Assembly: GCA_005885115.1 (NCBI GenBank)
Contig: VAXX01000106.1
Location: 1 to 10,245 of the forward strand
Direction of reading: 5' to 3'
Source: Actinomycetota bacterium
GTDB taxonomy: Bacteria; Actinomycetota; Actinomycetes; Mycobacteriales; Micromonosporaceae
Length of the DNA: 10,245 nucleotides
In this document: piece after piece, positions 7,301-10,245 of the stretch
Numbering within the stretch: position 1 is the first letter of the stretch
Layout: each line of letters starts with the position of its first letter
Position numbers and translations under genes: made by a program
The notes under the pieces: generated by a model
Told to the model about the DNA's origin: nothing
Database searches by the model: none
What the model saw: the letters and a program-made list of their open reading frames with translations, nothing else

Positions 7301-8509
7301 GCGCGGGCCGGTCCACTCCTGCGCCTCCGACAGCAACCGCAACGGGGTACCGGCGAGGGCGTCGATCGGTTCGTCGGCGTGCAGGGTCGCCGGCCGGATC
7401 CCGGCGCGCATCCCGCCGAGTACCTTCAACAGTCCGGCCACGCCGGCCACGGTGATGAGGTGACCGACGTTCGACTTCGCCGAGCCGGCCGCGAGGCCGG
7501 TGTGCGTACCGAAGACCCGGGCGGTGCTGCGCGCCTCGGCCGCGTCGCCGACGAGCGTCCCGGTCGCGTGACACTCCAACAATGTCACCGTTTCCGGTGC
7601 GACGCCGGCCACCTCGTACGCCCGGCGCATCGCCCGTTCCTGGCCTTCCTCGGCCGGTACGAGCAGGCCGGCGCCGCGCCCGTCGTTGGACAGCCCGACG
7701 CCGCGCAGCACGCCGAGGACCGGTCGGTCCGCGGCGAGCGCGTCGGTCAGCCGCATCAGCGCGACGAACGCCGCGCCCTCCGCCGGCACCAGGCCGTCGG
7801 CCTGGCGATGGAACGGGCGGCTGCGCCCGGTGCGGCTCAGCGCCGACAGGGCCGAGAAACCGATGTGGATGAACAGATCGTCGGCGCGGTTGACCGCGCC
7901 CGCGACCATCAGGTCCGCGGACCGGTCGTGCAACCGGTCGCAGGCGAGCTTGATGGCGTACAGCGACGAGGCGCACGCCGCGTCGAGCGCGAACGCGCCG
8001 CCGCCGAGCCCGAGCGCCTTGGCGGCCAGGTGCGCGGGCAGGCCGGAGGTGAAGCGGTTACGGGCATCCGGCCGGTACCCGCTGCCCCGCCACACCTGTT
8101 CGGCATACTCTGCCATCGACGCGGACGGAAACGACAGGTTGCCCAGCACCAGACCGGCCCGGGGCAACGGCTGGTCCTGCCCGGCCTCGCGCAGCGCCGC
8201 CCGTACCCCGTGCAGGACCCACTGGAACTGCGGGTCCAGGCCCAGGATGTCGGTCGGGTCGAGCTGGTACCCGGTCGGGTCGAAGACCTCCCCGAAGCCC
8301 CGCACGTACCCGCCGACGTCGCTCCACGTACCGTCGTCGGGCGCCTCGGGGGTCGTGCGTACCGCCTCGTGCGGCAGCCGCCAACGGCCCTCCGGCGCGG
8401 CGGTCAGGCTGACCCGCCCGGCGGATATGTTGTCCCAGAACGCGTCCGGGTCTAGCGCGTCGGGCAGGAGCGCGCCCCGCCCGACGATCGCGATCGGCTC
8501 GAAGCTCAT
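1325..8509 (-). CDS. PfaC-like PUFA/secondary-lipid synthase, KS-CLF-AT-(psiDH-DH)x2-PSDH
   Basis: A 2394-residue multidomain iterative synthase, expected to be cytoplasmic. Domains in order: KS 1-425 (Cys179, His314, His350); chain-length factor 442-745 (Glu591 at the Cys position); acyltransferase 815-1145 (GYSAG, Ser907; probable His1025); Ala/Pro/Val linker 1190-1245; FabA-type hot-dogs 1246-1430 (no His), 1455-1635 (His1530), 1655-1845 (no His) and 1865-2030 (His1923); PS-DH 2036-2280 (His2044, Asp2193); unassigned tail 2281-2394. KS-CLF followed by FabA-like dehydratases identifies PfaC. The acyltransferase after CLF recalls thraustochytrid ORFB and myxobacterial Pfa3. Inferred role: chain extension, length control and dehydration or isomerisation of acyl chains on carriers of the PfaA-like partner. 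No carrier or enoyl reductase is seen here. The start is set by the ATGA overlap and KS homology. Heterocyst-glycolipid-type synthases are related alternatives, and the product is unknown. Confidence 0.93.
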   Translation of the reverse strand: MSFEPIAIVGRGALLPDALDPDAFWDNISAGRVSLTAAPEGRWRLPHEAVRTTPEAPDDGTWSDVGGYVRGFGEVFDPTGYQLDPTDILGLDPQFQWVLHGVRAALREAGQDQPLPRAGLVLGNLSFPSASMAEYAEQVWRGSGYRPDARNRFTSGLPAHLAAKALGLGGGAFALDAACASSLYAIKLACDRLHDRSADLMVAGAVNRADDLFIHIGFSALSALSRTGRSRPFHRQADGLVPAEGAAFVALMRLTDALAADRPVLGVLRGVGLSNDGRGAGLLVPAEEGQERAMRRAYEVAGVAPETVTLLECHATGTLVGDAAEARSTARVFGTHTGLAAGSAKSNVGHLITVAGVAGLLKVLGGMRAGIRPATLHADEPIDALAGTPLRLLSEAQEWTGPRRAAVSAFGFGGNNAHLIVDAWPEQCTPSPAPAPKPRTDEVAIVAIGARVGNGNSVDDLRRALFTGAPETGARQDIDVALDGLRFPPLDLKQALPQQLLVLEAAREAVAGIELPRERTMVLVGMGCDAEVARYGARWRAPYLPEPVDPEAYAPVLRCAGVLGTMPNIVANRLNALLDLAGPSFTVSAEEASGTVALDLAARALRTGEADAAVVGAVDLSREPVHEAALADLGVQRDAGDGAVVLVLKRLADAQRDGDEVIALLDAAAQGTADVTALDTAALFGTAHAAKGLVDVAAAALALRHRALPRVTAPADPAFDIRTADVVVTPLEAPEVRLRLRADTSAPWVAEPPPRLHVYSGADRSAVLDALAAGRESLCGPARLVLLGADRAPAARTWLTRGGPQPDGVAFRATPIRGEVGFVFTGGLAAYPGMGREVLLAFPRLVERIEAASGPLRESVGWAFNGPGSAPGAVLDQIWGTALLSQVHAAISREVLGITPHAALGYSAGESNALVALGVWTDMRRLVTEMTTSGMFSRQVAGEFGAIRRAWARQVIVWDRWRNYLVGADPDQVRKVLRGEVAVHLVAINAPDSVVLGGEVSACEDVLSRLDPAYVLPVPYELAVHVPELAEVRDEWWRLHHRPTTPPPGVRFYSCATDDSYLPTAETVADALTAQATGTMDFAGTVEKAWADGVRVFIEHGPKGLCTDWIRRTLGDREHLAVALDAPDGRSVRQLTRVVAELVAAGVPVDSQALFTHLGSACPPAATPGRVLTLPAHLPEVRLPETPSWTTMPRAPQLPPVPSSPYPPVVPPVEAVLPPVEVAAPPVAAAPPAVVAAPAVEVTPRSFDRAALEQLASGRISDLFGPLFAAQDGNARQCRMPQPPMLLADRVTDIEGEPGSMGTGTIWTETDVRPDSWYLDSTGRMPPGILIEAGQADLLLISWLGADLHNHGERIYRLLGCELTYHGSPPVPGETLRYEIHIDDHAEHNGVRLFFFHYDCYVGDELRLTVRGGQAGFFTDAELAATAGVIWDPSREVPADAPVDPPAIAGAPRSYEPDAVRAFAEGRPEDCFGPAWDITRSHSRTPRIGSGNMQLLHRVSEFDPTGGPWGRGYLRAETPITPDDWFFAGHFKNDPCMPGTLMLEGCLQAMSFYLAANGFTAANDAWRFEPVPGQAYPMRCRGQVTPQSRNLTYEVFVTELVAGPVPTVYADVLCTVDGVKAFHAKRVGLRLVPDWPLDQWREQVTAGHGSDAPVAEVDGVRFDYQSLLACAWGRPTEAFGELYSRFDGPRRVARLPGPPYHFMSRIAAVDGPLGGMEVGSAVVAEYDVPGDAWYFTESGEPLMPLSVLMEVALQPCGWLASYVGCAVEIDKDLLFRNLDGTGTVSGAVTPETKVVRTRARLRDISRTGPMIIVSFDVECFADDVPVFQMDTVFGFFPPEAFVDQAGLGATEAERAALAAPTGASVDLTARPAKYCAGSLRLPGPMLLMLDRVTGYDPTGGAAGLGRLIAEKDVDAGEWFFKAHFFQDPVQPGSLGIEAMYQLLKFYLVDRGAGAGMAAPRFELLTGKQPLVWKYRGQVVPAHRTISTELEITEFGTDADGPYALAKAWLWVDGKRIYRAMDIGLRVRDAATEEVLDASGWLGDHRPTWTVPVVPMMSVLDRLAGTAGTGGPVALSDVELRRWIPVTQPVRLRTERTDGTVTLLAWREARTEALSRFEPVATATVAVPGARPAPFAPLANAEPVTDFYTSGALFHGPAFQYLTGLRRGPDGASGVLDAARGTVPYGVLHQGLLDAATHVIPHDRFWEWSADVPRDVVAYPHRIASVTAYEALPDTGEVAVEARFAGFADAGHRFPMVDLQLVRDGRVLVALRLVEVLMPTGAFGAAEPAARRAFLRDRAYVDGLGLSRTEDRVTRLSYEDVQRCDWLAGTVASAYGLPAGARGVDHLATIAVKDHVARATAVHPSTVDASLDRPDLRVQETHDAVTVTSSVEVTR
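1328..1669 (-). other. Unassigned C-terminal tail of the PfaC-like protein
   Basis: Residues 2281-2394, after the PS-DH. I do not recognise a named domain. Visible features are RRAFLRDRAYVDG, SYEDVQRCDWLAGTV, TIAVKDHVARATAVHP and a strand-like DAVTVTSSVEV end. The mix of helix-like and strand-like stretches, and the lack of low-complexity sequence, suggest a folded module. From memory similar tails follow the PS-DH in related PfaC-like proteins. No function is proposed. Confidence 0.55.
1335..1340 (-). promoter_or_regulatory. Shine-Dalgarno site for the FAAL gene
   Basis: The minus strand reads GGAGGT, six bases before the ATG at 1328, inside the last codons of the PfaC-like gene. It supports this start and contrasts with the weak site before the PfaC-like gene. 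Confidence 0.8.
1670..2404 (-). other. Additional PS-DH domain at the end of the PfaC-like protein
   Basis: Residues about 2036-2280. The first half begins GWLGDHRPTWTVPVVPMM, the entry motif of polyketide-type dehydratases, with His2044. The second half has ALFHGPAFQYLTG and LLDAATH, giving Asp2193 and His2197 of the DxxxQ/H motif. Standard PfaC proteins end after the second FabA-type dehydratase. Here a double hot-dog follows, making this the third His-containing dehydratase in the protein and the fourth across the pair. The HxxxGxxxxP motif is slightly altered (Trp at the Gly position, one residue longer). Confidence 0.8.
2420..2917 (-). other. FabA-like dehydratase 2 (active residues present)
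   Basis: Residues about 1865-2030. WFFKAHFFQDPVQPGSLGIE gives catalytic His1923 and Glu1937. Of the four copies it is the closest to FabA (compare the FabA HFxxDPVMPG motif). Further hallmarks are LPGPMLLMLDRVTGYDPTGG, WKYRGQVVP and WLWVDGKRIY. Expected role: dehydration, possibly with double-bond isomerisation, of ACP-bound 3-hydroxyacyl chains. Confidence 0.88.
2975..3547 (-). other. FabA-like pseudo-dehydratase 2
   Basis: Residues about 1655-1845. It aligns in order with the hot-dog pattern (PGPPYHFMSRI, AWYFTESGEPLMPLSVLMEV, ALQPCGWLASYVG, FQMDTVFGFFPPEAF). The active-site stretch reads WYFTESGEPLMP and has no His, so it is predicted inactive. It pairs with the following active copy, as pseudo-dehydratase 1 does with dehydratase 1. 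Confidence 0.82.
3605..4147 (-). other. FabA-like dehydratase 1 (active residues present)
   Basis: Residues about 1455-1635. The motif DWFFAGHFKNDPCMPG gives catalytic His1530, and Glu1544 sits at the acidic position within LMLEGCLQAM. The body (RCRGQVTP, CTVDGVKAFHAK) matches the FabA-type dehydratases of PfaC. In FabA the family reaction is dehydration with possible trans-2/cis-3 isomerisation. Whether this domain isomerises cannot be read from the sequence. Confidence 0.87.
4220..4774 (-). other. FabA-like pseudo-dehydratase 1
   Basis: Residues about 1246-1430. Family hallmarks are MLLADRVTDIEG, WYLDSTGRMPPG, IEAGQADLLL and RLFFFHYDC. The position of the FabA catalytic His (WFFxxHF in active copies) reads WYLDSTG, so the nucleophilic base is absent. 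Glu1332 keeps the acidic position. PfaC proteins are known to need such pseudo-domains to fold their active dehydratases, so a structural role is inferred. Confidence 0.82.
4786..4880. repeat. Imperfect direct repeats encoding the Ala/Pro/Val linker
   Basis: On the plus strand the unit CCTCAACCGGCGG recurs, with single changes, at about 4786, 4846 and 4867. On the coding strand it encodes PPVE/APAVEV-type repeats in a low-complexity stretch (residues about 1205-1242). This is a flexible interdomain linker between the acyltransferase and the first hot-dog domain. The repeats may arise by slippage and vary between strains. Confidence 0.7.
5075..6067 (-). other. Acyltransferase domain with atypical oxyanion and substrate motifs
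   Basis: Residues about 815-1145. The fold is marked by GFVFTGGLAAYPGMG (821-835), the nucleophile elbow GYSAG with Ser907, probable catalytic His1025 in AVHVPEL, and a closing FIEHGPKG. The usual GQGSQ is replaced by GGLAA, so the oxyanion Gln is missing. The usual substrate Arg position reads Thr931. These changes argue against a standard malonyl transferase. An acyl transfer or product off-loading role would fit, since equivalent PUFA-synthase acyltransferases have been linked to off-loading (from memory). Confidence 0.8.
6275..7186 (-). other. Chain-length-factor (KS-like, decarboxylase-dead) domain
   Basis: Residues about 442-745. It restarts with a KS-like strand (DEVAIVAIGARVGNG). In AGPSFTVSAEEASG, Glu591 sits where KS1 has its active-site Cys. 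There is no HATGT or NVGH motif, so both catalytic histidines are gone. The order KS then CLF matches PfaC and, more distantly, type II PKS KS-beta. Expected role: heterodimer-like partner of KS1 that shapes the chain tunnel. Confidence 0.88.
7235..8509 (-). other. KS domain (catalytically complete) of the PfaC-like protein
   Basis: Residues about 1-425. It opens with PIAIVGRGALLPDA and FWDNI, as PfaA/PfaC KS domains do. The nucleophile is Cys179 in DAACASSLYA. The two decarboxylation histidines are His314 (CHATGT) and His350 (KSNVGH), and the domain closes with GFGGNNAHLIV. All catalytic residues are present, so it should perform Claisen condensation of malonyl-ACP with the growing chain. 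Confidence 0.95.
8506..8509 (-). other. ATGA stop/start overlap between the PfaA-like and PfaC-like genes
   Basis: The PfaC-like ATG (8509-8507) overlaps the PfaA-like TGA (8508-8506). This fixes the PfaC-like start at the sequence MSFEPIAIVG, exactly where KS homology begins. The same frame is open up to 8881, but that part is a frame-shifted reading of the dehydratase-coding region and has no domain character. The bases before this ATG are G-rich without a clear GGAGG, so expression probably relies on translational coupling. Confidence 0.85.
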
Positions 8510-10245
8510 CCGCCCGCCCCCGCCGGCCGCCGGACCAACGAGACGCCGAGCAGTTCGGCGCGGACCTCGCCGTTGCCGGCCAGGAAGGCGATGTCGCACT
8601 CCGCCGAGTCCGCCCACACGTTGCGGGCGCGCAGGACGCAGCGGGTCGGCCCGTCGTAGAGGCCGGCCTGGTAGGCGCGGTACTCCGCGACGCCCATCGG
8701 CAGCGACGCGCCACCGAGCACCTGCCGGCCCCACAGCAGCGCGAGCTGTAGACCGCCGTCGATGGCCGCCGGGTCGGTGTGCCAGGAGGCGCCGGCCCAA
8801 CCCAGATCCCGGGCGCCGGCGAGGACCGCCGCCGCGCCGGAGGCCGAAACCCCCTGGACCGAATGGATCGCCTGGAACCACGGCCCGTGGAAAAGCAACT
8901 GACCGTCATAGATGGTCGCTGGCACCGGCTCCAGGTCCGCGGGCACCTCCCACGTGGAGGGGCCACCATTCGTCGGTACGGCGTCGGCCCGGTAGTGCCG
9001 CGCGTCCCCGTCACCGAGCAGTTCCAACGACAGCGGGACGCCACCGTCCCGGTTCCCCTGCACGGTCAACCGGTTCCCGCCGTTGCCGAAGCGCTCCAAC
9101 CCGATCCCGCGCAGCACGTTCACGTCCCGGATCACCACCGGCTCGGACAGCCAGGCCTTCGCCGCGGCGGTGAACCACTCCAGGACCAGCGCCACCGGTA
9201 CCACCGGGGTGCCCTCGATGTCGTGGTCCACCAGGTACGGGTGCGACCGCGAGTTGAGCTGGATCTCGCCGCGCGGGCGGCGTACCCCGGCACCGTCGAT
9301 CGGTTCGGCGCTCTCGCCGCCGGTGACGACCACGTGCGGGTCGGTCGGTGACCCGGTCACCTCGGCGACGAAGGCGCGCGCCCCGGCGTCGACCGGGATC
9401 AGTGGTACGCCCTGCCGCTGGAAGTGTTCGGCCAGCGCCGGGCTGACCATGCCGCCGGCCCACGGACCCCAGGCGATCGACCGGACCAGCAGATCCGGCC
9501 GCTGCGCCCGCTGCGCGAGCGCCACCTGGTTGAGCACCTCGTTGGCCATCGCGTAGTCGCACTGGCCGGGATTGCCGGCGTACGCGGCGATCGACGAGAA
9601 GACGCACAGCAGGGTCAGCGGATCCTGCACCGTGGCACCGAGCAGTGCCCGCAGCCCGTGCACCTTGGTGTCGAAGACCCGGTCGAACTGCTCGTCGGTC
9701 TTCTCCGCGATCCGTTTGTCGGCAAGGACTCCGGCACCGTGCACGATCCCGGTGATCGGGCCCCACTGCGCCCGTACGCCGTCCAGCGCGGTCTTGAGCG
9801 TGATGCCGTCCCGGGCATCCACCGCGAGGTACCGGACCTCCGAGCCGGCTTCGCGGATCGCGGCCAGGGTGGCCCGGATCTCCCGCGCCGCGAGCACGGC
9901 GGCCACGGTCGCGTTGACCTCCGCCGGGGTCGGCGGGTGGCCGGTGGTCTGCCGGGTGTGCTCGATGACGCACCGCTTGAGCGACACCTCGTCGGTGACT
10001 CCGGCCAGGTACGCCGGCTCGTCGGCCAGCGCGGTCCGGCCCAGCAGGACCAGCCGGGGCCGGTGCTGGCGGGCCAGTTCCCGCAGCGCGGCCGCGGTGA
10101 CGCCGCGCCCGCCGCCGGTGGCCACGATCACCGACTCCGGCCCGATCCGGGACACCGTCCCGCACTCCTGTTGCGCGAGGACCGCTTCCAGGGTGGTACG
10201 GGTACCGTCCACCCGCAGCCCTACGTCCAGGGTCGAGCCGCCGGT
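8506..10245 (-). CDS. PfaA-like PUFA/secondary-lipid synthase, C-terminal KR-DH part (5' end outside window)
   Basis: The frame is open from the right edge to a TGA at 8508-8506, giving 579 residues (numbered here from the edge). The GTG at 10212 is an in-frame Val, not a convincing start, because the frame continues upstream without a stop. Residues about 36-315 form a ketoreductase: nucleotide loop TGGGRGVT (43-50), HGAGVLADK (169-177), Lys194, Ser218, Tyr231 and Asn235. A long insert after the first strand and the GVLADK sequence resemble PfaA ketoreductases. Residues about 325-575 form a double hot-dog dehydratase with HDIEGTPVVP (His341, HxxxGxxxxP) and DGGLQ (Asp496). The family order is KS-MAT-ACPn-KR-DH, so the KS, AT and carrier domains should lie beyond the edge. 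Inferred role: reduction and dehydration of carrier-bound beta-ketoacyl chains in the cytoplasm. It overlaps the PfaC-like gene by four bases. A modular PKS C-terminus is less likely given the PfaC-like neighbour. Confidence 0.9.
   Translation of the reverse strand, partial: TGGSTLDVGLRVDGTRTTLEAVLAQQECGTVSRIGPESVIVATGGGRGVTAAALRELARQHRPRLVLLGRTALADEPAYLAGVTDEVSLKRCVIEHTRQTTGHPPTPAEVNATVAAVLAAREIRATLAAIREAGSEVRYLAVDARDGITLKTALDGVRAQWGPITGIVHGAGVLADKRIAEKTDEQFDRVFDTKVHGLRALLGATVQDPLTLLCVFSSIAAYAGNPGQCDYAMANEVLNQVALAQRAQRPDLLVRSIAWGPWAGGMVSPALAEHFQRQGVPLIPVDAGARAFVAEVTGSPTDPHVVVTGGESAEPIDGAGVRRPRGEIQLNSRSHPYLVDHDIEGTPVVPVALVLEWFTAAAKAWLSEPVVIRDVNVLRGIGLERFGNGGNRLTVQGNRDGGVPLSLELLGDGDARHYRADAVPTNGGPSTWEVPADLEPVPATIYDGQLLFHGPWFQAIHSVQGVSASGAAAVLAGARDLGWAGASWHTDPAAIDGGLQLALLWGRQVLGGASLPMGVAEYRAYQAGLYDGPTRCVLRARNVWADSAECDIAFLAGNGEVRAELLGVSLVRRPAGAGG
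8521..9273 (-). other. PS-DH (polyketide-type dehydratase) domain of the PfaA-like protein
   Basis: Residues about 325-575. The first hot-dog half carries a canonical HxxxGxxxxP motif with catalytic His341. The second half has LLFHGPWFQ (450-458) and Asp496 in DGGLQ, matching the DxxxQ/H motif. Both catalytic residues are present, so the domain is probably active in removing water from beta-hydroxyacyl chains. The gene ends a few codons after this domain. Confidence 0.85.
9301..10140 (-). other. Ketoreductase domain of the PfaA-like protein
   Basis: Residues about 36-315 of the partial protein. The NADPH-binding loop TGGGRGVT is intact, and the Lys194/Ser218/Tyr231/Asn235 set expected of an active short-chain-dehydrogenase-type ketoreductase is present. 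The LDD-like position reads L-A-D, keeping the second Asp (Asp176). About 75 residues, longer than in modular-PKS ketoreductases, separate the nucleotide loop from the AVDARD strand, as I recall for PfaA. Expected reaction: NADPH reduction of beta-ketoacyl-ACP to beta-hydroxyacyl-ACP. Domain edges are approximate. Confidence 0.88.

Noticed and set aside
5904..7976. Minus-strand 690-codon frame inside the KS/CLF/AT region
   Set aside because: An out-of-frame shadow of the PfaC-like gene with Arg/Gly-rich composition and no motifs.
8510..8881. Possible 124-residue N-terminal extension of the PfaC-like protein from an upstream start at 8881
   Set aside because: It overlaps the PS-DH-coding end of the PfaA-like gene in another frame, is Gly/Arg-rich with no domain, and KS homology plus the ATGA overlap point to 8509.
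10179..10212. GTG at 10212 as the true start of a stand-alone KR-DH protein
   Set aside because: The frame stays open upstream to the window edge, no ribosome site is visible just before it, and PfaA-like KR-DH regions are normally fused to upstream KS-AT-ACP domains. A separate start cannot be fully excluded.

Overview
The window is high-GC (about 70% by eye) and codes almost end to end. All real genes are on the minus strand. Codon use (GC-rich third positions, frequent CGTAC and GGTACC runs) suggests an actinomycete. My guess is Micromonosporaceae, but that rests on composition and is not proven.

The window holds three genes, read from right to left. (1) 10245-8506 is the 3' part of a PfaA-like synthase gene. 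Only its C-terminal ketoreductase and polyketide-synthase-type dehydratase (PS-DH) are here; the expected KS, acyltransferase and tandem carrier proteins lie beyond the right edge. (2) 8509-1325 is a complete 2394-residue PfaC-like megasynthase. Its domain order is KS, chain-length factor (KS-like, no active-site Cys), acyltransferase, Ala/Pro/Val linker, four FabA-type hot-dog domains (pseudo, active, pseudo, active), an additional PS-DH, and an unassigned tail of about 114 residues. (3) 1328-1 is the 5' three quarters of a fatty acyl-AMP ligase (FAAL) gene, cut by the left edge.

Both junctions are 4-base ATGA overlaps, so the genes form one transcription unit with coupled translation. There is no intergenic DNA. 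No promoter, terminator, RNA gene, mobile element or CRISPR array is visible.

Taken together this is a PUFA-synthase-like ('secondary lipid') assembly line coupled to a FAAL. The PfaA/PfaC pair would build a polyunsaturated or polyene acyl chain iteratively. The FAAL would activate a fatty acid as acyl-AMP and load it onto a carrier protein, either to prime the synthase or to pass its product to later PKS/NRPS or transfer steps. No enoyl reductase (PfaD-type), phosphopantetheinyl transferase or downstream acceptor is visible, so the product cannot be named. The less ordinary features are the extra PS-DH and tail on the PfaC-like protein, an acyltransferase lacking the usual oxyanion Gln and carboxylate-binding Arg, and the FAAL partner.
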